From: Pseudomonas cerasi
Lineage (GTDB): Bacteria; Pseudomonadota; Gammaproteobacteria; Pseudomonadales; Pseudomonadaceae
Direction of reading: 5' to 3'
NCBI RefSeq assembly: GCF_900074915.1
Contig: NZ_LT222319.1
Coordinates: 372,001 to 436,000, forward strand
DNA: 64,000 nucleotides
The position numbers were made by a program, and so were the translations under genes. Positions 47,471-55,765 of this stretch are shown here, piece after piece. Each line of letters begins with the position of its first letter. Within the stretch, counting starts at the first letter, position 1. The notes under the pieces were generated by a model that ran no database searches, was not told the origin of the DNA, and worked only from the letters and a program-made list of their open reading frames with translations.

Positions 47471-49876
47471 TCACTGCCATTCTTTGGGCCAGTCGCGGAA
47501 ACCTCTGCCGCCTGCTTGCTCGGTCCAGGGCGCCCATAACGTCGGCACGGTGCCCGGCGCCCAGTCTGGTTGTGAATGGTGAGAATTGATGCAGATGTAA
47601 GAGGCACCCGCATGCATCACCTTATTCCCCTTCACGTAGTCAGTATCATCGTCCCATTCAGGCAATGCTTCGCTGGTCGAGGCCTGCACAACGTTGCTAG
47701 GCCCAGACAGTTCTAGATCTTTATCGCGTGCACCGACCAGATACTGATAGGTCTTGCCTGGGGTCAGGCCTCTGACGGTAAAAGTCAGTACGGTTGAATC
47801 GACGGTCACAGCAGGCGCGTCGAAACTGTAGACACGGTAGACGTCAACGGCAGTACCCCCGGCAGGTGCATCCCATGCCAGTGAAACACTGGTGGTGGTC
47901 TCACCTGTCTGACGCAAGTTGCCCGGTGGCGCAGGTCGATCATCGGACGCCTCGGAGTCTGTAGTGGCCAGAAGTTTTTCAGAGAGTCCTGAGCTGTTAC
48001 CCATACTGTCGGTCGCGATGATGTGATAATCATAAAGGCGGCTTTGCAGAAGGCCTTCGTCGGTGAAGGGAGGAGCTTTGCCCTTGCCTATCGAAACACC
48101 CTTGCGGAACAGCTCATAGTGAAACGGACCGCTGGCATCCGTCGAAACACTCCAGTCCAGCGTTATCGATGTGGTGGTCCGCCCGGTTGCCCTGAAGTCG
48201 ACAGGTAATGAAGGTTTATAGGGTTCCGAATCTGTTGTGATTTCTATCAGGTTGCTGACCTCTGACCATTGAAGTTCTTCGTCTCTTGCCACAACGCGGT
48301 ATTTATACGTACGGCCCGGGGTGAGTTCTTCATCGGTAAACGCATACGTTTCACCGCTGAGCGCTGTAGTAGGCCAGCCGTCCCGGTCAATTTGATACCT
48401 GTTGATTGGGCTATCGCTGGTAGACGCTGTCCATGTCAGCGACACACTTTTATCGGTGACGCCTGACAGGCTCAAGACCGGTGCTGTCGGTTTCGCACCA
48501 CCGCCGCTCCCTGCCTGTGTACTCACGCTGATCGCTGTGGAGAATGCCGAGGTGTTGTCCATGACATCAATGGCACGTACCTGGTAGCTGTAAGTGGTGC
48601 CGGGCTGAAGGCCGGTATCTTCAAAGTCAGGACGGCTCACCGTAAAGAAGAGAGTGCCGTTACGGAGCACTTCATATTTCAGAACCGGGTTCGTGCCTTC
48701 CGAAAGCGACCAGGCCAGTTTCACCGACGTTGGGGTTTGCCCGGTTGATCTGAGGTCAGTGGGCACTGAAGGCTTGTCCGGTACGGGCGTTTCACCACTG
48801 GTGAGATAACCGTAGCGGTTCACGAACTCCCAGCTGTATTCCTTGCCACCCTTGTCTTTCCCGGCATCCCAGTTGACCGACCAGGTCATCAGCCCGCGAA
48901 TCGGGTTGCCGGCGTCTTCCAGCTCTTGCAGTGCATCCTTGACGTCCTGCGGATCAACCACGTAACCGGTGGCGGCGGCGTCATTGTTGGTCGGTAGACC
49001 AATGGCCAGCCTGTCTGCCGGAATTTTAGTGAAGCCACGCGTACCGTGGATCAAGCTGTCGGTCAGGTAGTAAAGAAACTCTTTCTTATGGGCGTCGTTG
49101 TTTTGAGTGACCCACAGGTTCAGCTCATCGACCCATATGCCATCGCCGCCCTGGTTGTAATACTGAGGCGCGATAAAGTCATAGATGTCTTCCAGCGCAT
49201 TGATGTAAGCAAGGTAGGCACCGCCGGATCTCAGGGAGTCGAGAAAGGTTACAAATTCTTTCAGGAAAGGAAAATACGTCGTGATCTCTTTCAATATCGG
49301 CAGTTTTTTGCTGGCCCTCAGGTAGGGGAACTCGGGGGCCATACTGATAATGAAGTGCTTTCCTTCTGTCTCGTAATGTTCGCGCACCATCCTCAACGCA
49401 GCGGGTAATACGGTCCGGTTATCGGCAAAGGTAATAGCAGCTTGTTCAAGGTCGATATCCAGGCCGTCAAAGCCATAGGTTTCAACCAGACGAATAATTT
49501 CATAGGCCAGTGCATCTTCCTGACCGGTATATAGCTCAATATGCGCGTCAGCCCCGCCAAGAGAAATCAGCACCGCACGTCCTTGTGCATTCAGTGCTGC
49601 CACTTGGGCGCGAAACGCAGCATCGCTCAGGTTATAAGGCTTGAATGTAGGAATGCCGGCACCTTTCATGAAGGCCACTGCCACGACGTTATACGCTTCG
49701 GGTATGTCGGTCAGCGCCATCTCTTTGAACAGGCCTTGCTGGTAACCTTGACCGGGTTCGGAAGGCCAGTTATGCCAGAACCCCATGAGAATATTTTTGC
49801 CTCTTATGTCCGGCATGGCCGAGGCTGCATCGACTGTTTTATTTTTATATTGATTAATGTTTTTTGGGGTGAGCAT
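47471..49876 (-). CDS. GH18 chitinase with FnIII repeats and chitin-binding domain
   Basis: An 801-residue glycoside hydrolase. GH18 catalytic domain (about residues 25-370) has SLGG and the DxxDxDxE motif as FDGLDIDLEQA, with the catalytic Glu. Four fibronectin type III-like domains follow (TDLRSTGQTPTSVKLAWSLS, LSLSGVTDKSVSLTWTAS, DFRATGRTTTSITLDWSVS, LRQTGETTTSVSLAWDA). The C-terminal CBM5/12 chitin-binding segment is WDDDTDYVKGNKVMHAGASYICINSHHSQPDWAPG. There is no Sec signal peptide. ATG 49876 is preferred over TTG 49909 (GGAG upstream). It would degrade chitin of fungi or insects. Confidence 0.92.
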   Translation of the reverse strand: MLTPKNINQYKNKTVDAASAMPDIRGKNILMGFWHNWPSEPGQGYQQGLFKEMALTDIPEAYNVVAVAFMKGAGIPTFKPYNLSDAAFRAQVAALNAQGRAVLISLGGADAHIELYTGQEDALAYEIIRLVETYGFDGLDIDLEQAAITFADNRTVLPAALRMVREHYETEGKHFIISMAPEFPYLRASKKLPILKEITTYFPFLKEFVTFLDSLRSGGAYLAYINALEDIYDFIAPQYYNQGGDGIWVDELNLWVTQNNDAHKKEFLYYLTDSLIHGTRGFTKIPADRLAIGLPTNNDAAATGYVVDPQDVKDALQELEDAGNPIRGLMTWSVNWDAGKDKGGKEYSWEFVNRYGYLTSGETPVPDKPSVPTDLRSTGQTPTSVKLAWSLSEGTNPVLKYEVLRNGTLFFTVSRPDFEDTGLQPGTTYSYQVRAIDVMDNTSAFSTAISVSTQAGSGGGAKPTAPVLSLSGVTDKSVSLTWTASTSDSPINRYQIDRDGWPTTALSGETYAFTDEELTPGRTYKYRVVARDEELQWSEVSNLIEITTDSEPYKPSLPVDFRATGRTTTSITLDWSVSTDASGPFHYELFRKGVSIGKGKAPPFTDEGLLQSRLYDYHIIATDSMGNSSGLSEKLLATTDSEASDDRPAPPGNLRQTGETTTSVSLAWDAPAGGTAVDVYRVYSFDAPAVTVDSTVLTFTVRGLTPGKTYQYLVGARDKDLELSGPSNVVQASTSEALPEWDDDTDYVKGNKVMHAGASYICINSHHSQPDWAPGTVPTLWAPWTEQAGGRGFRDWPKEWQ

Positions 49877-49994
49877 GGTCCGTGTCTCCGTCCGTTGGAT
49901 TGACTGCAACGGGAGTTGATCACGAAAGATTTTTTTGGGTAACTGTCAGAAATGACGGTATCGGCGCGAGGGTTTTTGTGTCGGCGTGGTCAGT

Positions 49995-50026
49995 TCAGAC
50001 TCACTTCGTGAATGAAGTGAGTCTGA
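49995..50026. terminator. Perfect 13+13 hairpin between gbcA and the chitinase gene
   Basis: TCAGACTCACTTC-GTGAAT-GAAGTGAGTCTGA, perfect over 13 bases, lies 30 bases after the gbcA stop and upstream of the chitinase gene. It lacks a clear T run, so it may be a terminator or an mRNA 3'-end stabiliser. Confidence 0.5.
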
Positions 50027-50056
50027 CTTGATGGGTCGCGTTGGCGGGGGCAATCT

Positions 50057-51355
50057 CTATTCGTGATTCACCGCCACACCCTTCAAATAAGGCGCAGGTT
50101 CTGCGCCAAGGTTTTCCAGCATGCGCGAGCTGTACCAGTCGACGAAGTTGACCACGCCGAACTCATAGGTTTTCGAATAAGGGCCGGGTTGATAGGCGCT
50201 GGAGTTGATGCCGCGCTGATTTTCTTCGGCAAGACGACGGTCCTGATCATTGGTGGCGTCCCAGACCTGGCGCATACGCTCGACGTCGTAATCCACGCCT
50301 TCGACCGCATCCTTATGGACAATCCATTTGGTGGTGACCATGGTTTCCTGCGCGCTGATCGGCCACACCGTGAAGACGATGATGTGATCGCCCATGCAGT
50401 GGTTCCAGGAATGCGGCAAATGCAGAATACGCATCGAGCCCAGGTCAGGGTTCTGAATGCGGCCCATCAGTTTCTTGCAGCCGACCTTGCCGTCCATGGT
50501 CATCGATACGGTGCCTTTGAGCAGCGGCATGCGCACGATACGGTTACGCAGGCCGAAACTGGCGTGGGCGTACGGGATTTTCTCGGCTTCCCACGCAGCA
50601 GCAGACGCGGCCACATGATCCTTGAAGGCCTGATCGGCACGCGGGTCGGTGACGTCGTCCCATTCCAGCAACGTCTTGAGCAATTCAGGGTGCGAGCCGC
50701 CACAGTGATAGCACTCGCGGTTGTTTTCCAGCACCAGCTTCCAGTTGGCCTTTTCCATCAAGGTGGTTTGCACGGCCACCTTGGTATTCTCCATGTCATA
50801 CGGTTCCATGTAGTGCCGCAGCGTCGACAGGAACTCGTCAATGGCAGGCGGGTTTTCCGCGAGGCTGATGAAAATGTAGCCACCTGCGGTCTTGACGTGC
50901 ACCGGCTTGAGGCCGAACTGCTTCATGTCGAAGTCGTCGCCCATTTCAGTGCCCGCATACAGCAGACGACCGTCCAGCTCATAGGTCCACTGGTGATAGT
51001 GGCAAACCAGTTTGGCGACTTTGCCTTTCTCGGCAGTACACAGGCGCGAGCCGCGATGGCGGCATACGTTGTGGAATGCGTTGACGACACCGTCCGGGCC
51101 GCGCACGACCAGGATCGGGTTCTTGCCGATCTGCAGCGTCAGGTAATTGCCTTTGGTCGGGATTTCGCACGTCATCCCGGCAATCAGCCACTCCTTGTGA
51201 AAGATTTCCTGCATGTCGATTTCAAACAGTCGCTCATCACTGTAGAAAGGCTGCGGCAGCGAGTACGTGCGCTCGCGATTCTGCAGCATCTCGGCAGTGG
51301 CCTTGCGTGCAGGTTCCAGCGGATCGCCCAGGCTCAAGGTTGCGGTGACGTCCAT
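50057..51355 (-). CDS. gbcA: Glycine betaine monooxygenase, Rieske oxygenase subunit
   Basis: A 432-residue Rieske non-heme iron oxygenase. Rieske cluster: CRHRGSRLC...CHYHQW. Mononuclear iron site: NNRECYHCGGSHPEL. It demethylates glycine betaine to dimethylglycine with electrons from GbcB. It is divergent from gbcB, as in other pseudomonads, and dgcA/dgcB for the next step lie 6 kb away. The whole protein is intact and of normal length. Confidence 0.95.
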   Translation of the reverse strand: MDVTATLSLGDPLEPARKATAEMLQNRERTYSLPQPFYSDERLFEIDMQEIFHKEWLIAGMTCEIPTKGNYLTLQIGKNPILVVRGPDGVVNAFHNVCRHRGSRLCTAEKGKVAKLVCHYHQWTYELDGRLLYAGTEMGDDFDMKQFGLKPVHVKTAGGYIFISLAENPPAIDEFLSTLRHYMEPYDMENTKVAVQTTLMEKANWKLVLENNRECYHCGGSHPELLKTLLEWDDVTDPRADQAFKDHVAASAAAWEAEKIPYAHASFGLRNRIVRMPLLKGTVSMTMDGKVGCKKLMGRIQNPDLGSMRILHLPHSWNHCMGDHIIVFTVWPISAQETMVTTKWIVHKDAVEGVDYDVERMRQVWDATNDQDRRLAEENQRGINSSAYQPGPYSKTYEFGVVNFVDWYSSRMLENLGAEPAPYLKGVAVNHE

Positions 51356-51636
51356 CGATTAAATCCCTCATGACCGCGGCATGGGCGGCCTGCGAATGTG
51401 GCTGATACGGGTGTGATCGCGTTTCACGCATGACGATAGATCAGTCGACCATGCTTATGACCCTTGGTGGCGAGTGTGGAGCCGGGCGCGCAGCGAACCT
51501 TATCCATGGGCGACATGGCCGCATCCGTTCCCGACGCGACAGGCCTTGTTGCACGGGGCTGGTCGCGGTAAGTACGTGAATGTCGTTGATAGGTAAATGG
51601 CCGTCTCGCGCGTTACGCAGAATCCGCAGCATGAGA

Positions 51637-51651
51637 GGCCGACAGTCGGCC
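51637..51651. promoter_or_regulatory. Perfect 7+7 palindrome just upstream of gbcB
   Basis: GGCCGAC-A-GTCGGCC ends 13 bases before the gbcB ATG, touching the Shine-Dalgarno (GTGGAG). It could be an mRNA hairpin limiting translation or a protein-binding site. No consensus is claimed. The rest of the 309-base divergent gap (51356-51664) shows nothing I can name, although the activator GbdR is known to act on gbcA and gbcB. Confidence 0.4.
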
Positions 51652-51664
51652 GTGGAGATCGAGT

Positions 51665-52765
51665 ATGTCCCAAAGTTTCCTGAGCCCGGTCACGACCCAG
51701 ACATGGGCCAACGGGCGTCACCTGGTACGTGTCGTCAAAGTCATCCAGGAAACCTGGGACGTGCGCACGTTCTGCTTCATGGCCGACCAGCCGATCATGT
51801 TCTTCTTCAAGCCGGGCCAGTTCGTGACCCTGGAGCTGGAGATCGACGGCCTGCCGATCATGCGCTCTTACACCATCTCCAGCTCGCCATCGGTGCCGTA
51901 CAGTTTTTCTATCACCGTCAAACGCGTGCCGGGCGGCAAGGTTTCCAATTACCTGCATGACACGCTGATTGAAGGACAGGAGCTGGCGGTACACGGGCCG
52001 GTCGGGCTGTTCAACGCCATCGACTTCCCGAACCCGAAGATTCTCTACCTCAGCGGCGGGGTCGGCATCACGCCGGTGATGTCCATGGCGCGCTGGTTCT
52101 ACGACACCAACGCCAACGTCGACATGGTCTTCGTGCACAGCGCGCGTTCACCGAAAGACATCATTTACCACCGCGAGCTGGAGCACATGGCCTCGCGGAT
52201 CGACAATTTCAGCCTGCACCTGGTCTGTGAAAAGCATGGTCTGGGCGAGCCGTGGGCCGGTTATCGCGGCTACCTGAACCAGAAAATGCTCGAGCTGATG
52301 GCCCCGGACTTCATGGACCGTGAGGTGTTCTGTTGCGGACCGACGCCGTACATGACAGCGGTCAAGCGTCTGTTGCAGGAGAACGGCTTCAACATGGCGC
52401 AATACCATGAAGAGTCGTTCGGTGCGACGCCGCCCGAGGCCAGGGCAGATGCCGTCGAGCAGGCCGAAATCGCCGCCGACGCGCCCGACATCGACATCGC
52501 CGACCTGCATCAGGTGGAGTTCACCGACACCGGCAAGAGCATCCGCGTCGGGCCGGGCGAAACCGTGCATGCCGCCGCCGCCAAACTCGGCCTGATGATC
52601 CCCAAAGCCTGCGGCATGGGCATCTGCGGAACCTGCAAGGTCATGAAACTGAGCGGTGAAGTCGAGATGGAGCACAACGGCGGCATTACCGACGAAGATG
52701 TTGCAGAGGGGTACATTCTTTCCTGCTGCAGCGTGCCGAAGGGCGATGTGCGGATTGAGTACTGA
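51665..52765 (+). CDS. gbcB: Glycine betaine monooxygenase, ferredoxin reductase subunit
   Basis: A 366-residue reductase. FAD domain (RSYTISSSPSVPYSFSITVKR), NAD domain (LSGGVGITPVMSMARWF, FCCGPTPYMTAV) and C-terminal 2Fe-2S ferredoxin domain (KACGMGICGTCKVMKLSGEV...YILSCCSVP) are in that order. It passes electrons from NAD(P)H to GbcA. GTGGAGATCGAGT precedes ATG 51665. Confidence 0.95.
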   Translation: MSQSFLSPVTTQTWANGRHLVRVVKVIQETWDVRTFCFMADQPIMFFFKPGQFVTLELEIDGLPIMRSYTISSSPSVPYSFSITVKRVPGGKVSNYLHDTLIEGQELAVHGPVGLFNAIDFPNPKILYLSGGVGITPVMSMARWFYDTNANVDMVFVHSARSPKDIIYHRELEHMASRIDNFSLHLVCEKHGLGEPWAGYRGYLNQKMLELMAPDFMDREVFCCGPTPYMTAVKRLLQENGFNMAQYHEESFGATPPEARADAVEQAEIAADAPDIDIADLHQVEFTDTGKSIRVGPGETVHAAAAKLGLMIPKACGMGICGTCKVMKLSGEVEMEHNGGITDEDVAEGYILSCCSVPKGDVRIEY

Positions 52766-52781
52766 GCACGCCTGAAACTGT

Positions 52782-52845
52782 GTGGCGCAAAGGGTCACGA
52801 ACGGCATACCCACGCGGAGCATGGGTACGATAGACGTTCTTGAGG
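52782..52845. repeat. Short degenerate copy of the dispersed intergenic repeat
   Basis: GGGTCACGAACGGCATACCCACGCGGAGCATGGGTACGAT is a diverged version of the segment at 37573-37690. It falls between gbcB and a short minus-strand gene. Confidence 0.5.
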
Positions 52846-52856
52846 GCGCCTACCGG

Positions 52857-53123
52857 CTAAGATCCACTGTGACTCTGCTTATAAGCCGCCAGCGCGGGCA
52901 GCAGTTGCTGGTCGATGGCCTGGCGCACGGCGGGGAGGAGGGTGGCGCTGCCGGTCAGAAGTTGTTCTACCAGACGTCGCAAGGCGGTCGCGCGTTCGGC
53001 GTTGAGGCCGCAGACGGCGTTTGCGCAGGCTTGTTCAGCGGTTGCGCCGCCGGGGGCTTCGAAGCCCAGGGCTCTGAGCTGGCCGAGCAGGTCTTCCTGG
53101 TCAATCAAATCCGCGTGCATCAT
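52857..53123 (-). CDS. Small hypothetical protein
   Basis: An 88-residue acidic, alanine/leucine-rich protein (MMHADLIDQEDLLGQLRALGFEAPGGATAEQACANAVCGLNAER...LRRLVEQLLTGSATLLPAVRQAIDQQLLPALAAYK). AAGGA lies before ATG 53123. I recognise no family. It is all-helical in appearance with two cysteines. It sits between gbcB and a DUF6124-like gene on the same strand. Confidence 0.6.
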   Translation of the reverse strand: MMHADLIDQEDLLGQLRALGFEAPGGATAEQACANAVCGLNAERATALRRLVEQLLTGSATLLPAVRQAIDQQLLPALAAYKQSHSGS

Positions 53124-53242
53124 GACGTCTGTTCCTTTGATCGGGCTTGTTCCGATTCTGGAAGGACAACCGCCTGCGGGCAACCCCTGCCCGTCGTGCG
53201 TGGCAGGATTGGCTACAAGTGTGTCGTTTTCAGTTCATGCGG

Positions 53243-53473
53243 TCATTCGGTTTGCAGGTTGTCTATGGTTCTGTCGACCATGACCTTGGCCATTTCCACC
53301 AGGTGCATGATCGAAAGCGTCATGTCGCGCTGGGTGCCGGTCATGCTGTCGCTGAATTCACAGGCGCTGGTGGCGGCGCAGCGCAGCAGGTCGCTGGCAT
53401 GCATCAGAGCGTCTTCCTGGCTGACGTTGGCGCTGACGGTGAAGAGGGGCGGATCGGGGACGATTTTTAGCAT
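53243..53473 (-). CDS. DUF6124/DUF3077-like small protein
   Basis: A 76-residue protein starting MLKIVPDPPLFTVSANVSQEDALMHASDLLRCAATSACEFSDSMTG...MHLVEMAKVMVDRTI. The LFTV...V...ALMHASDLL and late VEMAKVMVDRA pattern is that of a small Pseudomonas-typical family (DUF6124, formerly DUF3077) of unknown function. CAGGAG precedes the ATG. The longer open frame has no similarity. It is preceded by an odd repeat-flanked segment (53513-53674). Confidence 0.72.
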   Translation of the reverse strand: MLKIVPDPPLFTVSANVSQEDALMHASDLLRCAATSACEFSDSMTGTQRDMTLSIMHLVEMAKVMVDRTIDNLQTE

Positions 53474-53512
53474 GTGATGTATCTCCTGGAGTTTTAGAAG
53501 ACCATCACCGTC

Positions 53513-53674
53513 GGCTACTAATCGAGGGTGGTGATCATGCGCAGGTAGTAGCCCGGTCCAGGAACCCCGGTGCATCCAAAGATGCCCCACGCACGACCAC
53601 CATAAAAGCGCAGGCCGTGAAAGGGCACCTGCACAAGGTGGCGCAATGCGCCTGGATAACGAGGGCTACTAATC
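53513..53674 (-). repeat. Direct repeats of GATTAGTAGCC flanking a 162-bp leader segment before the DUF6124-like gene
   Basis: The 11-mer GATTAGTAGCC (minus strand) occurs at 53674-53664 and 53523-53513, exactly bracketing a segment. A third copy of its GTAGTAGCC part lies in the other orientation at 53545-53553. The segment carries a minus-strand open frame (53730-53518) whose stop lies in the second repeat as TAG TAG. It could be a structured leader, a small gene or a mobile remnant. The rest of 53474-53850 shows nothing else. Confidence 0.5.
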
Positions 53675-53850
53675 CTCACCGCTGAATATGCAGCGACGGG
53701 CGCAGAGTAGAGATCGAAACAGGCAGGCACAAGGGGCCGGGAGTTTCTCGGAAATTTCCTTCAAGTGAAAGAGACCAGTCCCGCAAATTCGTTACAAATT
53801 CTTGTTCATTGCTCAGGTTTGCTAAACTGCGCAGCTTGCCAGGAGCTGCC

Positions 53851-54687
53851 ATGAATTACCGTCACGCCTACCATGCCGGCAACCACGCCGACGTCTTCAA
53901 ACACCTGACCCTGACTCGCCTGATCGCCCTGATGGCGCGCAAGGAGCAGCCGTTCGCCTATCTCGACACCCACGCCGGGCTTGGCCTGTACGACCTCAAA
54001 GGCGATCAGGCCACGCGCACCGGAGAATGGCTGGAGGGTATCGGCCGTCTGTGGAACGCCACGGACCTGCCTGCGCTGGCGTCCGACTATCTGCAAGTGC
54101 TGCACGACATGAACCCGGATGGCGAGCTGCGCTACTACCCCGGTTCGCCGGAGCTGGCCCGCCGCCTGACCCGCGAGCGCGAGCGTGTGCTGCTCAACGA
54201 GAAGCACCCCGAAGACGGGCGTCTGCTCAAGGAGAACATGAAAGGCGACCGCCGTGTGGCGGTGCATCTTGGGGAGGGCTGGCATGTCCCGCGCGCCTTG
54301 CTGCCTGTGGCGGAAAAGCGTGCCGTCATGCTCATCGACCCGCCATTCGAGCAACTCGATGAAATGAAGCGTTGCGCGGTTGCGCTCAAGGAAGCCATCG
54401 GGCGCATGCGTCAGACAGTGGCGGCGATCTGGTACCCGATCAAGGATACCCGCCTGCTGCGCCGCTTCTATCAGGACCTGGCAGAAACCGGCGCGCCCAA
54501 GCTGTTGCGCGTTGAACTGTTCGTCCATCCGCTGGACACACCGGCCAGCCTCAACGGTTCAGGCCTGGCCATCGCCAACCCGCCTTGGGGTCTGGAAGAA
54601 GAATTGCGCGAGCTGATGCCGTACCTCGCCCAGAAACTGGGCCAGACCCAGGGCGGCTGGAAGATGGACTGGTTGATTGCGGAGTAG
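53851..54687 (+). CDS. rlmJ: 23S rRNA (adenine(2030)-N6)-methyltransferase
   Basis: A 278-residue methyltransferase. It starts MNYRHAYHAGNHADVFKH, the conserved RlmJ N-terminus. It has FAYLDTHAGLGLYDL and the catalytic motif as LIDPPFEQ. AGGAG precedes ATG 53851; the open frame before it has no family resemblance. It methylates A2030 of 23S rRNA using SAM. It is convergent with msrA. Confidence 0.93.
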   Translation: MNYRHAYHAGNHADVFKHLTLTRLIALMARKEQPFAYLDTHAGLGLYDLKGDQATRTGEWLEGIGRLWNATDLPALASDYLQVLHDMNPDGELRYYPGSPELARRLTRERERVLLNEKHPEDGRLLKENMKGDRRVAVHLGEGWHVPRALLPVAEKRAVMLIDPPFEQLDEMKRCAVALKEAIGRMRQTVAAIWYPIKDTRLLRRFYQDLAETGAPKLLRVELFVHPLDTPASLNGSGLAIANPPWGLEEELRELMPYLAQKLGQTQGGWKMDWLIAE

Positions 54688-54813
54688 GCTTGCCTGCATC
54701 CATCACTGCGTGCCCATGCGGAGCACTCAGCGTTGTACACAGATCCTGGCAAGCCCAGAAGACTGTGTAGGGCGTGTAGGTGCGTACCGTGCAACGCTTC
54801 GCTGGTTCGCGAT

Positions 54814-54830
54814 CTGCCGGGAACCGGCAG
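54814..54830. terminator. GC-rich hairpin between rlmJ and msrA
   Basis: CTGCCGG-GAA-CCGGCAG, a perfect 7-base stem with a 3-base loop, lies 127 bases after the rlmJ stop between convergent genes and is followed by CAAAACC. It may be a terminator or part of a REP-like element. Confidence 0.35.
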
Positions 54831-54897
54831 CAAAACCGCTTGCCTCGGTGCGCCAGATACAGCCGAGGTGTCCGGTTTTGGGGCCGCTTCGCAGCCC

Positions 54898-54921
54898 ATC
54901 GCGGACAAGTCCGCTCCTACG
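54898..54921. repeat. REP-like palindrome near the msrA 3' end
   Basis: ATCGCGGACAAGTCCGCTCCTACG resembles a second Pseudomonas REP type with GCGGACAAGTCCGC as its palindromic core. It lies 48 bases before the msrA stop side. Confidence 0.55.
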
Positions 54922-54968
54922 CCCTCCGGGCAGAAGCCCGTTTCCTGACGCCCCGGCAGGGGCGTGTC

Positions 54969-55616
54969 TCAAGCCGGCATGCACACACCCGTGCCGCCCA
55001 GCCCGCAGTAGCCCTGTGGGTTCTTGGCCAGGTATTGCTGGTGGTAGGCTTCGGCAAAGTAAACCGTCGGTGCCTGCTCGATTTCGGTGGTGATGCTGCC
55101 CAGACCGGCCTTTTTCAGTTCCGCCTGGAAGGTCTCTGCACTGGCTTTGGCGGCGTCGAGCTGCTCGGGAGTGGTGCAGTAGATCACCGAACGGTACTGA
55201 GTGCCGATGTCATTGCCCTGACGCATGCCTTGAGTCGGGTTGTGTACTTCCCAGAACACTTTGAGCAGGTCTTCGTAGCTGATTTTTGCTGGCTCGTAGA
55301 CCACCAGTACCACTTCGGTGTGGCCGGTCAGCCCGGAGCAGACTTCTTCGTAAGTCGGGTTCGGAGTAAACCCGCCTGCGTAGCCGGCGACAGTGCTCAC
55401 CACACCGTCCTGTTGCCACAGACGACGTTCTGCGCCCCAGAAGCAACCCATGCCGAAGATGGCGAATTCGACATTGCTCGAAAACGGCCCCAACAGCGGA
55501 TTGCCGTTGACGAAGTGGGTTTCCGGAAGCGCCATTGGTGTTTCACGACCCGGCAGTGCTTGTTCGGCGGTAGGCAGTACGTTTTTGTTCACTAGAATTT
55601 CCGAGCGCAAAGTCAT
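54969..55616 (-). CDS. msrA: Peptide methionine sulfoxide reductase MsrA
   Basis: A 215-residue MsrA of normal length. The active site is [13 protein letters not shown], with the reducing Cys. [29 protein letters not shown] and [14 protein letters not shown] follow, then the C-terminal [14 protein letters not shown] with the resolving cysteines. It reduces oxidised methionine S-epimers. The frame starts ATG 55616. Confidence 0.96.
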   Translation of the reverse strand: MTLRSEILVNKNVLPTAEQALPGRETPMALPETHFVNGNPLLGPFSSNVEFAIFGMGCFWGAERRLWQQDGVVSTVAGYAGGFTPNPTYEEVCSGLTGHTEVVLVVYEPAKISYEDLLKVFWEVHNPTQGMRQGNDIGTQYRSVIYCTTPEQLDAAKASAETFQAELKKAGLGSITTEIEQAPTVYFAEAYHQQYLAKNPQGYCGLGGTGVCMPA

Positions 55617-55765
55617 GAACCATATCCTCTCGTGTGGAGATCGGCAGCGGGGCCAGGACGGATGATCAATACAAATACATAGGTCCCGTTACACGCAGAA
55701 ACAAGTGCTGCCGTGCAATAACAGGCGGACAGTGTGCCCGAGAGAGCGGGGTGCAGGGAAGGTTG

